DNA of 43,859 nucleotides from Phycisphaerae bacterium. GTDB taxonomy: Bacteria; Planctomycetota; Phycisphaerae; UBA1845; UTPLA1. Both the position numbers and the translations under genes were made by a program. A model generated the notes under the pieces. That model saw only the letters and a program-made list of their open reading frames with translations. It was not told the DNA's origin and did not search any database. How positions within the stretch are numbered: the first letter of the stretch is position 1; every line of letters starts with the position of its first letter. The stretch is from positions 1-43,859 of the forward strand of contig DATEMU010000018.1 in NCBI GenBank assembly GCA_035275405.1. Reading direction: 5' to 3'. Shown piece after piece: positions 1-8,292 of this stretch.

Positions 1-131
1 CGATCAGTTGGCTGCGCCAATTCCGACGCCTTCGAATTCGCTATGATCGTCGCGCTGACATCCATACGGCATTTCTCACACTGGGCTGCGCCTTGATCTG
101 TTGGCGACGATTAAAGAATGGGTACTTTTAG
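1..131 (+). CDS. C-terminal end of an IS5-family transposase (partial)
   Basis: The third forward frame is open from the window edge to a TAG at 129-131 and gives about 42 residues. They contain RRLRIRYDRRADIH followed by LGCALICWRRLKN, which is how many IS5-family DDE transposases end (the YREW-type C-terminal region, an Arg-rich strand and a final helix). Only the tail is in the window, so whether the element is intact cannot be said. A short palindrome, GACTCT-T-AGAGTC at 133-145, lies just past the stop and could belong to the element's end, but no terminal inverted repeat can be defined. The remaining 150 bases to the next gene hold nothing else I can recognise. Confidence 0.6.
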   Translation, partial: ISWLRQFRRLRIRYDRRADIHTAFLTLGCALICWRRLKNGYF

Positions 132-297
132 GGACTCTTAGAGTCTTGTGCGTCGATATCGCCGTCGCGCAGCGCAGGGCTCCTAAGGAAGGCGGAGACT
201 TCGTCGCACTAAATCGCAAGAATCCTTGATCCATTCCCTCAAATTCGCTAATATTTAAGGCGTTTCGAGGCATTCAAATGGGGAGGAGAAGTTCAAC

Positions 298-888
298 ATG
301 AAGAAATGTACTCTGTGGAGCTTCGCGATGACACCTGCCATTTGCCTAGCTTGGACCGGTGACGCCAAAGGCAGTATTGTGCTTTGGTCCTCGCTTAATG
401 GAGGGAACGACCATTACTACGAACGGGTTGACGATTTAGGATTGACTTGGGATCAGGCGCGAGTAGCGGCCGAAAACCGCACCTATTCCGGTGTCGACGG
501 TTACTTGGCCACGATCACGTCGGCCGCGGAAAACGGGTTTATTATTAACAACCTCGGCGGGGCCGCGTTAATTAAATACTCGCTAGGAGGCTTTCAAATC
601 TCTGAGAGCCAGGAACCAGCCGGCGGTTGGCAATGGGTGACCGGAGAGCCTTGGTCATACACAAATTGGGCCCCTGGAGAACCGAATAACAGCGGACCGT
701 TCGGTCCCGAAAGCGCTCTTACCTTCCGTGGCGACGTGAATCCGGCGATTGGACTTTGGAATGACGTGACCCAAAACCACCCGCTTGATGGCGGCTATGT
801 AGTTGAGTATCCAACTCCTGAGCCAGCTACTTTTTTCATGATGTGCGCGCTTGTCGTGACGATAAGGCGCCGCCCGATGCGTAAATAG
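298..888 (+). CDS. C-type-lectin-like PEP-CTERM exported protein
   Basis: This is a 196-residue exported protein. A Shine-Dalgarno GGGGAGGAG lies just upstream of the ATG. Residues 1-25 form a signal peptide. The middle has the layout of a C-type lectin fold: TWDQARVAAENRT, then GYLATITSAAEN near 69-80, WQWVTGEPWSYTNW near 111-124, GEPNN at 127-131 and WND at 154-156. The C-terminus is a PEP-CTERM signal: PEP at 174-176, a hydrophobic stretch, then an RRR cluster. Such tails are recognised by exosortase, which cleaves the protein after export, so this is probably a surface or matrix protein. The ligand is unknown. It faces glyQS tail to tail with 12 bases between them. Confidence 0.82.
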   Translation: MKKCTLWSFAMTPAICLAWTGDAKGSIVLWSSLNGGNDHYYERVDDLGLTWDQARVAAENRTYSGVDGYLATITSAAENGFIINNLGGAALIKYSLGGFQISESQEPAGGWQWVTGEPWSYTNWAPGEPNNSGPFGPESALTFRGDVNPAIGLWNDVTQNHPLDGGYVVEYPTPEPATFFMMCALVVTIRRRPMRK

Positions 889-900
889 GTCGCCCAACTT

Positions 901-2436
901 CTACATCTTTAGTTTGTCGCGGAGGAAATCGAGGCACCTGGTCTTGTCGATTCGATCTTGCGCGCCGGTGTCGCGATCGCGCACGGTCACGGTGCCGTCG
1001 TCCTTCGTCTGCCCGTCGATCGTGAAGCAAAACGGCGTGCCGGCTTCGTCCATGCGGGCGTAGCGCTTGCCGATGGACGCCTTCGCGTCGAACTGGCAGG
1101 TAAACTGCTTCTTGATCTCGCGGAAAATCGGCTCGGCGATCTCCGGAAGACCGTCCTTGTTGACGAGCGGGAAGACGGCGGCCTTGATCGGGGCGAGACG
1201 CGGGTGGAAGCGCATCAGCTCCGGGCTGGGGCGCGATTCATCGACGCTGTATGCCTCGCAGATGAAGGCCAGCGTGCTGCGGTCGGCCCCGGCGGAGGGT
1301 TCGATGACCGTGGGGGTGAAGCGTTCCTTGGATTCGTCGTCGAAATACGACAGGTCCTTGCCGCTGTGCTGCTGGTGCTGCGTCAGGTCGAAGCAGCCGC
1401 GATGGGCGACGCCCTCCAGCTCCTGCGGCTCGTCCGCGAAGGGGAAGAAATACTCGATGTCCGTGCAGGCCTTGGAATAGTGGGCGAGTTCCTTGCCCTC
1501 CTGATTGCGCGGCTTGAGGTTCTCACTCTTGAGGCCGAGCGACTTGTACCAGTTGATCCGCACATCCCGCCACCATTTCCACCACTTCATCGCGTCCTTG
1601 TCGTGGCAGAAGAACTCGATCTCCATCTGCTCGAACTCGCGGGACCGGAAGGTATAATTGCGGGGGTTGATCTCGTTGCGAAAGGCCTTGCCGACCTGGG
1701 CGATGCCGAAGGGAATCTTCACGCGCGTCGAGTCGCAGACGTTCTTGAAGTTGGCGAAGATGCCCTGGGCGGTCTCGGGGCGAAGGAAGGCTGTGTTCTC
1801 GGCGTCGCGCAACGCTCCGATGAACGTTTCAAACATAAGGTTGAATGCGCGCGGTTCCGTCAATGTCCCAGCGGCTCCACAATTGGGACAGTTCATTCTC
1901 ATGTAGGCTTCCTTGTTGGCACCCTGCCATTCAATGAGCCCAACAGCATTAGCGGTAAATTCACCGCCACCATGCTTCTTCGAAAGTTTGACCGCCTGGG
2001 GCTGACATTCCTCAACGGCGCTTGCGGCGCTCTCGGCCTGGACCGCACAAGCGGCGAATGGAACGGCTTGGTCGGGTCGGTAGAGGGCAATGTGAAAGAC
2101 TTTGTCAGCGCGAAACCGTCCCTTACATTCCTTGCAATCTACCATGGGATCCGCAAACCCCGTCGCATGACCGCTCGCCACCCAGACCTTCGGGTTCATG
2201 ATGATCGAGCAGTCCACGCCGACCATCGAAATCTCTTTCCCGTCCGGGCCGGTCGGCGGGTTCTTGACCATGTCCTGCCACCAGGCCTCTTTGATGTTGC
2301 GTTTGAGTTCAACACCGAGCGGCCCGTAGTCCCAGAAGCCGTTGATGCCGCCGTAAATCTCGCTCGATTGAAAGATGAAGCCCCGCCGCTTGCACAGGGC
2401 GACGATCTTTTCCATTTTGGTCGCGTCTTTGGGCAT
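901..2436 (-). CDS. glyQS: Glycyl-tRNA synthetase, alpha2 single-chain type
   Basis: This 511-residue class II aminoacyl-tRNA synthetase charges tRNA-Gly in the cytoplasm. The N-terminus (RRGFIFQSSEIYGG, then GFWDYGPLGVELKRN) is typical of the homodimeric enzyme, not the alpha2beta2 bacterial one. A Cys pair (CKECKGRF) and a later NCPNCG form the zinc-binding insertion. Motif 2 is FRNEINPRNYTFRSREFEQME and motif 3 includes EPSAGADRSTLA. The C-terminal 100 residues are the HGTP anticodon-binding domain (APIKAAVFPLVNKDG). Length is normal for this type. The ATG at 2436 has AAAGG upstream. A 522-codon frame on the opposite strand is its shadow. Confidence 0.95.
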   Translation of the reverse strand: MPKDATKMEKIVALCKRRGFIFQSSEIYGGINGFWDYGPLGVELKRNIKEAWWQDMVKNPPTGPDGKEISMVGVDCSIIMNPKVWVASGHATGFADPMVDCKECKGRFRADKVFHIALYRPDQAVPFAACAVQAESAASAVEECQPQAVKLSKKHGGGEFTANAVGLIEWQGANKEAYMRMNCPNCGAAGTLTEPRAFNLMFETFIGALRDAENTAFLRPETAQGIFANFKNVCDSTRVKIPFGIAQVGKAFRNEINPRNYTFRSREFEQMEIEFFCHDKDAMKWWKWWRDVRINWYKSLGLKSENLKPRNQEGKELAHYSKACTDIEYFFPFADEPQELEGVAHRGCFDLTQHQQHSGKDLSYFDDESKERFTPTVIEPSAGADRSTLAFICEAYSVDESRPSPELMRFHPRLAPIKAAVFPLVNKDGLPEIAEPIFREIKKQFTCQFDAKASIGKRYARMDEAGTPFCFTIDGQTKDDGTVTVRDRDTGAQDRIDKTRCLDFLRDKLKM

Positions 2437-2464
2437 GTGTGCCTTTCAATATTCAAAAATTATC

Positions 2465-2492
2465 CGCAGATAAACGCAGATAAACACAGATG
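2465..2492. repeat. Short-period CGCAGATAAA / CACAGATG intergenic repeat
   Basis: CGCAGATAAA at 2465-2474 is repeated exactly at 2475-2484 and followed by CACAGATG at 2485-2492. It lies in the 222-base gap upstream of glyQS. Related text (CACAGATG, CACAGAG) recurs at 13676-13703, 13814-13842 and 35079-35104, always between genes. Function unknown. Confidence 0.6.
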
Positions 2493-2658
2493 TTCAAGCT
2501 GGCGTTCACGGCTCAGTATCAAATGAGTGACCCCGTTCGATTGCCACCAGGCGCTCCCTCTCGGTCCCGCCACGGCGGGCAAGCTGCGGCTCTGATCGGG
2601 CCGCGCAGAAACCGGCCATCATAATAACAATTCGGCCCGGAACCAAATCCGGCTTTGG

Positions 2659-3489
2659 TTAGTTCTTGAGGTTTGGGGTGAGGACGACGACCACCGGGCG
2701 ATGATCCGAGATCGTGGTCGCGGCCGTCCGCGCAGATTCCGGTTCCCAATCGTCAGAACAAAAGACGTAATCCACGCGGGCGATCGGAAAACCGGCAGGC
2801 AGGGTGTTGCCGCTCTCCTGGCCGGCATCGATGAAACGACCGCGAAGCAACCGGTGGACGGCTCCCCAAGCTGGTTCGTTGAAGTCACCCGCGATAATGG
2901 CCGGGGCCTCCAGGCGACGGTGTGCATCCAACATCGCCTCGGTCTCCCGAATCCGCTCCAGGATCCCGCCATATTTCCGCTTAGCGTGCATCAGGTGCAC
3001 CGAGGCGACAATGAAACGGCCGCCGTCCATCTCCACCGTTGCCCAAACGCCGAACGCCCCTCCGCCCGGCACGCGGAGTGATTGAACCTGGTCCAGCCTC
3101 CCCCGGGCGAAGACCGCGTTGCCCCACGCCGCGTCGCCGATGAGGTTTGATGACGGCGCCCAATAGCCATTCACTCCAAGATTGTCCTCAATGTAGGAGA
3201 CTTGACTGGGCTTGATTTCCTGCAGGCACGCCACGTCCGGCTGCGCCGCGCGGATCACGTCGAGCGCCTCGTCCAGCCGCTCGCCGAACTTGATGTTGAA
3301 AGTCATAAGGGTGATTGGCCGTCCGGGTGTACTCCATGGCCCCGAAAGCGGGGTCTCACGAAGTGCGTCGATTCGCCAACCCCATCGCGGATAGGTGACA
3401 GTGGCTGCGATCCCGGCAATCGCGAGCATCAAAAACGCGGCGATCAGCCTCCGCTTCGATCGTGGCCTCGCTCGCGGAGCATCGATCAT
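2659..3489 (-). CDS. Membrane-anchored endonuclease/exonuclease/phosphatase family protein
   Basis: With the start placed at the ATG at 3489 the protein has 276 residues. A longer frame runs upstream to 3660 but would overlap the divergent TPR gene and adds no domain. Residues 1-32 are a basic stretch plus one hydrophobic segment (anchor or signal). The DNase I-like fold follows with its usual landmarks: TFNIKFG at 63-69, CLQEI at 88-92, GDFNEP at 201-206 and SDHRPVV at 261-267, which carry the metal-binding and catalytic Asp, Glu, Asn and His residues. Members hydrolyse phosphodiester bonds in nucleic acids or phospholipid head groups. The substrate cannot be read from sequence. Confidence 0.85.
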   Translation of the reverse strand: MIDAPRARPRSKRRLIAAFLMLAIAGIAATVTYPRWGWRIDALRETPLSGPWSTPGRPITLMTFNIKFGERLDEALDVIRAAQPDVACLQEIKPSQVSYIEDNLGVNGYWAPSSNLIGDAAWGNAVFARGRLDQVQSLRVPGGGAFGVWATVEMDGGRFIVASVHLMHAKRKYGGILERIRETEAMLDAHRRLEAPAIIAGDFNEPAWGAVHRLLRGRFIDAGQESGNTLPAGFPIARVDYVFCSDDWEPESARTAATTISDHRPVVVVLTPNLKN

Positions 3490-3601
3490 GATTCCCGGCC
3501 TTTCTCTCCCCACTCCTTCACGTAAAACCTCGAGTTGCCCAATAGACCTCTGCCGGTCTACTATTGCCGGATAGGACCTGCCATATTTCGGTGAGTGTGC
3601 C

Positions 3602-5263
3602 ATGCAACGACGACTATTTCTATTTATGTTGCTTCTTTCAGGCGTGGACATGGCCTGCAACGTGCCGCAGAAGATTGTCCAGACGGACGATTCGCCGCCG
3701 CCGCTGTTCGACGGTCTCGGCCATCACCAGCGAGCAATCACCACCACGTCGTTTGAGGCCCGGGATTACTTCAACCAGGGCATGACCTGGGCCTATGCCT
3801 TCAACCACGACGAGGCGATCCGCTCGTTTCGCGAGGCGGCGCGGCTTGATCCCTATTGCGCGATGGCCTGGTGGGGCATCGCCTTGTGCAACGGGCCACA
3901 CATCAACAACCCGGTCATGACCGAAAAGCAATCGCGGGACGCATGGGAGGCGATTCAGAAAGCGATGGCGCTTCGCGACAATGCAAGTTACCTGGAGTCG
4001 CAGTTGATCGAGGCGCTGGCGGCCCGCTATGCGGCCAACCCGCCGAGCGATCGACGAAATCTGGACGAGGCCTACGCCGCGGCGATGAAAGTGGTGCATG
4101 AACTGGACATCAACGATGCCGACAACGGCACGCTCTACGCCGAGTCGCTGATGGATTTGCAACCGTGGGATCTTTGGACGCGCGACGGGCAGCCCAAGGG
4201 AAGGACCGAGGAGATTCTCGCGGTCCTGGAGCACGCGCTCAAGATCAACCCGCAGCACCCCGGGGCGAATCACCTTTACATTCATGCGACTGAGGCGTCG
4301 CCGTTTCCGGAAAAAGCCGATGCTTCGGCGGAATTATTGCGCACTCTTGTCCCGGCGTCGGGTCATCTCGTCCACATGCCGTCTCATATCGACGTGCAGG
4401 TCGGTCGGTGGGCGAAGGCGTCGGACCAGAACGAAGCGGCCATCCGCGCGGACGCCGCGTATCGAAAGGTCTCGCCGCGGCAAGGCTTCAACAACGTCTA
4501 CATGGCGCACAACCACCACTTTCTGGCCTTTGCGGCGATGATGGAAGGCCGGAGACAGGTAGCCTTGGACGCGGCGCGGACGATGATTGCCAACGTCCCG
4601 CCTGATTTTCTCCGGGATCAGCCGCAGTTCGTCGACCCCTACATGATGATCGCGCTCGACGTCCTCAAGCGTTTCGGCCGGTGGGACGATATCCTCCGCG
4701 AACCGTCGCCGCCCAGGAATCTGCCGATCACGCGGGCCATGCACCTCTTCACCCGCGGTCTGGCCTACGCGGCCAAGGGAAACCTCAAACGAGCGTCTCG
4801 CGAGCAGGAGAAGTTCAGGGCAGCGGTTGCCAAGGTGCCCAAGGACGCCCTTATGGCGATCAACCCCGCGCACAAGGTGTTGTCGATTGCGGATCACATG
4901 CTGGCCGGAGAGATCGCCTTCCGGCGCGGAGACATCGAGGAGGCGGTGCGGCTCCTGCGCGAAGGCGTTCGCCTGGAGGACGAGCTGCTTTACATGGAGC
5001 CACCGGAGTGGGTGCAGCCCCTGCGGCACACGCTGGGAGCGGTGCTCGTGAACGCCAAGCGTTACGCCGAGGCGGAGCAGGTCTACCGCGAGGACCTGAA
5101 GAACTGGCCGGATAACGCGTGGTCGCTCTTCGGCCTTGCTCAATGCCTGGATGCGCAGGAAAGGACCGCCGAGGCGGCCGACGCGAGGAAGCGCTTCGAT
5201 ACAGTCTGGGCCCGGGCGGACATCAAGATCGGTACAAGCTGCCTGTGCGTTCAGGGCCATTGA
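3602..5263 (+). CDS. Exported tetratricopeptide-repeat protein
   Basis: This protein has 553 residues. The N-terminus (basic, then LFLFMLLLSGV) is a signal sequence, and a Cys at residue 19 (DMAC) could make it a lipoprotein, though the lipobox is poor. TPR-like helices recur: AFNHDEAIRSFREAARLDPYC near 60-80, then near 395-420, and at the C-terminus (RYAEAEQVYREDLKNWPDNAW). The central part carries conserved-looking histidines (NHLYIHATE, HLVHMPSHID, MAHNHH). This arrangement is common in a family of uncharacterised bacterial TPR proteins. It is transcribed divergently from the EEP-family gene, with 112 bases between them for both promoters. A scaffolding role is likely, but no partner is identified. 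Confidence 0.75.
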   Translation: MQRRLFLFMLLLSGVDMACNVPQKIVQTDDSPPPLFDGLGHHQRAITTTSFEARDYFNQGMTWAYAFNHDEAIRSFREAARLDPYCAMAWWGIALCNGPHINNPVMTEKQSRDAWEAIQKAMALRDNASYLESQLIEALAARYAANPPSDRRNLDEAYAAAMKVVHELDINDADNGTLYAESLMDLQPWDLWTRDGQPKGRTEEILAVLEHALKINPQHPGANHLYIHATEASPFPEKADASAELLRTLVPASGHLVHMPSHIDVQVGRWAKASDQNEAAIRADAAYRKVSPRQGFNNVYMAHNHHFLAFAAMMEGRRQVALDAARTMIANVPPDFLRDQPQFVDPYMMIALDVLKRFGRWDDILREPSPPRNLPITRAMHLFTRGLAYAAKGNLKRASREQEKFRAAVAKVPKDALMAINPAHKVLSIADHMLAGEIAFRRGDIEEAVRLLREGVRLEDELLYMEPPEWVQPLRHTLGAVLVNAKRYAEAEQVYREDLKNWPDNAWSLFGLAQCLDAQERTAEAADARKRFDTVWARADIKIGTSCLCVQGH

Positions 5264-5679
5264 GACCCTCCGCCACTGACCTCTGAATCAACGCGCCGTC
5301 GCCGCAAATCAACGCGTCGCCACAGACCGTACGGTTTCACTCCGCGCCAAGGACCGAAAAAACTCGCCCCACCTCGCGACCAACACGATTCACGGCGGAA
5401 CGGGGCGTCGATCCACCTGCCCGGCATTTCACCTGCCTCTCTGGCCCAGCGGAGCGAGAGAGGCCCGACTACGCGACCCATCGGTTTCGTGTCAGGCGAG
5501 GGGGAACACGTCATGGTCATCGTCGCCGCAGATTGGCTGGTGGAGGCGTTTCGCCGCCGTGCGAAGATCATCCTCCTGGCGTTCTTCACCTATCTGGCGC
5601 TTTGCTAGAACGGGAAAACAAGTCCGCGTCGACAGCATCCGCATCGCGAGCTTGCGCAACCGCGCGTCGGAGGGAAGCT
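5264..5679. other. Non-coding gap between the TPR gene and fur
   Basis: No convincing gene lies here. A 112-codon reverse frame (5251-5589) is Arg/Ser-rich shadow text. A 31-codon frame, ATG at 5513 to TAG at 5608, has a purine-rich stretch (GAGGGGG) upstream and a hydrophobic C-terminal half (IILLAFFTYLALC). It could be a small membrane peptide but I have no homology for it. CTCTCT and AGAGAG flank the Fur-distal part as a weak hairpin near 5438-5463. Confidence 0.35.
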
Positions 5680-6201
5680 TTACCTCCGCCTCGGCCTCGC
5701 CGTCGGTTCGCGCGTCAGCATGCGCGCCGTGATCCCGACCGGACAGGCCTTGACGCAGGCCTCGCACAGGCCCGTGATGGAAAACCGGTGCGACAGCGCA
5801 TGGAACCTGGCCTGGGCCGCCAGGGCCGCGCGGAGGCGCACGACGTCGCGGGCATCGAACTCGATGATCCGCCCGCAGCGCCGACAGACCATGTGATCGT
5901 GCGGGTCCTGGCCGTAAGTATGTTCGTAATGGACCTGCTTGTTCGAGAAATGCACCTCTTTGACAATGCCGCATCCGACGAGAAGCTTTAGCGTGCGATA
6001 GATGGTGGCCTTGCCCACGCGAGCATCCCCCTGGCGCATGTCGAGGAGGAGCTGCTCGGCCTCGAAATGCTCGTCGTTGTGCATCACCGCGCGAACGATG
6101 CGCCGCCGCTCATCGGTGTATTTCAAGCCGCGATCGCGGAGGAATTCATGAAAGACATTCTCCGCGGTGGCGACGACGTCTTCATTGACTTCCCGGGCCA
6201 T
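5680..6201 (-). CDS. fur: Fur-family metal-responsive transcriptional regulator
   Basis: A 173-residue repressor of the Fur family, which senses ferrous iron (or zinc/peroxide in Zur/PerR relatives) and binds operator DNA as a dimer. The winged helix spans about 20-85, with TDERRRIVRAVM and the recognition region KATIYRTLKLLV. The metal site HDHMVCRRCG lies at 101-110, with Cys106 and Cys109 pairing with Cys146 and Cys149 (LCEACVKAC) as the structural zinc site. The 27-residue Arg-rich tail after 146 is longer than usual. Fur, Zur and PerR cannot be told apart safely here. The gene lies downstream of and in line with two membrane-protein genes, with 42 bases between it and the nearer one. Confidence 0.9.
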   Translation of the reverse strand: MAREVNEDVVATAENVFHEFLRDRGLKYTDERRRIVRAVMHNDEHFEAEQLLLDMRQGDARVGKATIYRTLKLLVGCGIVKEVHFSNKQVHYEHTYGQDPHDHMVCRRCGRIIEFDARDVVRLRAALAAQARFHALSHRFSITGLCEACVKACPVGITARMLTREPTARPRRR

Positions 6202-6243
6202 TCTCGGTTGCCTCTCGCGGCGGCCTTTGCACCGCCGATGACT

Positions 6244-6909
6244 CTAGTCGACGGTGGAGGGCGCGTCTAACTCCGCGCGTTCGCCCGCCACCAACTCCGC
6301 CAACTCCCTGGCCGCGGCGGTCAAAGCCAGGAGCGGCCTTCCTTCGGCGCTGCCTGGCTCGTAACCCACGACCCATCCGGGGAAAAATTCCCAGCTTCGT
6401 TCTGCGGACTGCGTCTTCAACCAACGCCCGATAGGGCCTTCCAGTCGCCGTCGCCAGGTGTCGGCGTCTTCCACAATAGCGACTTGATCCTGCGAGTCGC
6501 CCGTGCCCAGCGAAAGGGTCCGCCGCGACGTCGCGTGAGCGGCCGCGCGGAGCCAATCCTGAGTCGTAATGACGGCCCGGCCGGCGTCGTGATCGACTTC
6601 CAAGGCCGCGACGATCCAGGCATGACGAAATCGATCCTGGTCAAAGCCGGTCTGACAAGCGTAGCAAAAGGCCAATCCGCCGCCGGGCAGGACGAACGCC
6701 GCCTCCATTCGGCGGCTATGGCCCACCTTAAACAGCGCGAGTTCACCCAGTTGCATCATTAACTCCCGGGATCGGCCCGGGTAAAGTTCGAGCTTGTTCT
6801 CGCGAGCCCATGCAAATCGTGCGGCGCCTTCCCGGCGGCGGTGCCAGACGAGCGTCGAGGCCGCGATGAGGGCCAGTGACCAACCGGCGATAATGAGAAC
6901 GAGACTCAA
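6244..6909 (-). CDS. Single-pass membrane protein of unknown function
   Basis: A 221-residue protein if translation begins at the TTG at 6909. The open frame extends to 7122 but that part overlaps the preceding gene and is low in coding character. Residues 2-22 are a transmembrane helix (LVLIIAGWSLALIAASTLVW), followed by a basic HRRRE and a soluble domain ending in an Ala/Glu-rich helix. I do not recognise the domain. The start is odd: an ATG overlapping the upstream stop (ATGA at 6971-6968) opens a different frame that stops after 21 codons in a TGA overlapping this TTG. Either that is a tiny coupled leader peptide, or a frameshift separates the true start from the body. Confidence 0.55.
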   Translation of the reverse strand: MSLVLIIAGWSLALIAASTLVWHRRREGAARFAWARENKLELYPGRSRELMMQLGELALFKVGHSRRMEAAFVLPGGGLAFCYACQTGFDQDRFRHAWIVAALEVDHDAGRAVITTQDWLRAAAHATSRRTLSLGTGDSQDQVAIVEDADTWRRRLEGPIGRWLKTQSAERSWEFFPGWVVGYEPGSAEGRPLLALTAAARELAELVAGERAELDAPSTVD

Positions 6910-6967
6910 GGGACGAAGGGACCAAGGAGTAAGGGGCTCGCGGAATCGTGAATGCGCTCCGGCGGCA

Positions 6968-7900
6968 TCATGGTTCCGACTGCTGTTGGGGTTGAGACGT
7001 GGGAGGCCCCGCCGCTTCCCTGGCCGGCGCATCGCCCCCGGGAAGCAGGCGAACGCCGTAATCGGACTTCGGATGCTTGAGCGACGCGATCCAGCGTTCA
7101 ATCCTCCGGTACGCCGGGGCATTTCGCGATTGGTAAAGCGGCCGCAATTGCTCCGTGCCGGGATGGCGCATACCAGGTCGCACGTCTTTGATGGGAAGCA
7201 TGTAGCTCAAGAGCAGCGAGTTTTCCGGCTGGGAGCGATTGATGAGCGGATACTCCTCGACGGCAAGTTCATTGAGAACGACGAAGTTCGCATAAGTGGT
7301 ATTCGCGGCCTTCTTGGGGTCCTTGAATAGCGAGAATCGCGTCTCCTGCTCCATCCCCGGCGCATGGCAGCCGGCCATGGCACAGCCTCGAATGATGGTC
7401 GGCATGACGTGCTTGCGAAACTCGACAAAGACCTCGGGGTCGGACTGAATTTCAATCTTGTCGGCATACGCCTCGCCCTTGCGTTTGGCGATGATATGCA
7501 GCTTCTGGGGCGGCGTCAGCTTACGAAACTCGCGGCGGGCGGCCTCGTTCGAGAAATCGGGCTCCCCCTGCATCTCCAGCAGGAAGTCATCCACGACGGC
7601 CTGCGGAACTTTGACGGTCACGCGATCGGGCTGCTCGGCCTGCGTCAAGCGCATCCCACGCAGCTCCAGGAAGCGGATTCGGTTGATTTCCGATTTCGTA
7701 AGCTTGCGAAGGTAGCGGGAGCTGAGCGCATCGTCGTCCGCCGGCGGGTCTTCCGCCTCGGCGGGCTGGCCCACCTTGGGATCTTGCGAATCATCCATTG
7801 GCTGCGCGTACGTCGCACGGGCGACGAGGGTGCCGACCGAGACGATCAGGACCAACCCCGCAAGCAGCCAGCACGTGTCGGTTGTTCTCACCCGAGCCAT
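6968..7900 (-). CDS. Exported protein with a CX4CH cytochrome-like motif
   Basis: A 310-residue protein. The ATG at 7900 is chosen because AGAGGA precedes it at good spacing and a clean signal peptide follows (WLLAGLVLIVSVGTLVARATYA). A further upstream ATG at 7945 is less likely. After an acidic linker there is a helical region and then RGCAMAGCHAPG near residue 199, i.e. Cys-X4-Cys-His, followed by a region with NSLLLSYMLP and a conserved-looking RHPG. Planctomycete cytochrome-like proteins often carry CXXCH or stretched variants, so covalent heme attachment is plausible but unproven. The C-terminus is Pro/Gln-rich. It probably acts in the periplasm. It lies directly upstream of the membrane-protein gene. 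Confidence 0.65.
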   Translation of the reverse strand: MARVRTTDTCWLLAGLVLIVSVGTLVARATYAQPMDDSQDPKVGQPAEAEDPPADDDALSSRYLRKLTKSEINRIRFLELRGMRLTQAEQPDRVTVKVPQAVVDDFLLEMQGEPDFSNEAARREFRKLTPPQKLHIIAKRKGEAYADKIEIQSDPEVFVEFRKHVMPTIIRGCAMAGCHAPGMEQETRFSLFKDPKKAANTTYANFVVLNELAVEEYPLINRSQPENSLLLSYMLPIKDVRPGMRHPGTEQLRPLYQSRNAPAYRRIERWIASLKHPKSDYGVRLLPGGDAPAREAAGPPTSQPQQQSEP

Positions 7901-8010
7901 TGGATCCTCTGCGGCGCCGGGGTGGTTGCCGCAGCGCTTCAACAATCCTACCCTAGGGACGCCCTTCAGGCTACGGTGAGGCCGTTGGAGCGCAAGGTGA
8001 GATTGACCCT

Positions 8011-8292
8011 ATGGCCCGAAAACCTTCGAGTTTTTGTGAATTTGTCGGACGCCAGGTCGTCCTGGACACGGCGGGGCCAATCATGTTTCTGGGGACGCTC
8101 GAAGAAATCCGTCCCGATGGATTCTGGCTGGCGGACGCCGATCTTCGCGATCGCAGCGAGGGCCACGACACCAAAGAGCACTACGCCTGCGAGGCAAAAC
8201 TCCAGGGGATCCGGGCGAACCGTCGGCGGCTTTTCGTGGCCGCGCACGTGGTGATCAGCGTGTCCGCGCTGGACGACGTAATTACGGGTTGA
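8011..8292 (+). CDS. Small conserved-looking protein, function unknown
   Basis: This 93-residue soluble protein starts with a basic MARKPSSFCEFVGRQVVLD and continues with a beta-rich pattern (IMFLGTLEEIRPDGFWLADADL, then LFVAAHVVISVSALDDVI) suggestive of a small barrel. No signal peptide or metal motif is evident. AGGTGAG lies about a dozen bases before the ATG. The amino-acid pattern and GC-rich third positions look like a real gene rather than a shadow. Its last 11 bases overlap the end of the convergent Cys-rich gene. I cannot name a family. Confidence 0.6.
   Translation: MARKPSSFCEFVGRQVVLDTAGPIMFLGTLEEIRPDGFWLADADLRDRSEGHDTKEHYACEAKLQGIRANRRRLFVAAHVVISVSALDDVITG

Noticed and set aside
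2465..2492. Possible CRISPR array
   Set aside because: Units of only 8-10 bases with no unique spacers; it is a short-period repeat.
958..2526. 522-codon forward frame opposite glyQS
   Set aside because: It is an antisense shadow of a clear glycyl-tRNA synthetase; Leu/Val/Asp/Arg-rich text without domains.
5251..5589. 112-codon reverse frame after the TPR gene
   Set aside because: Arg/Ser/Gly-rich, no ribosome site, no domain; treated as non-coding.
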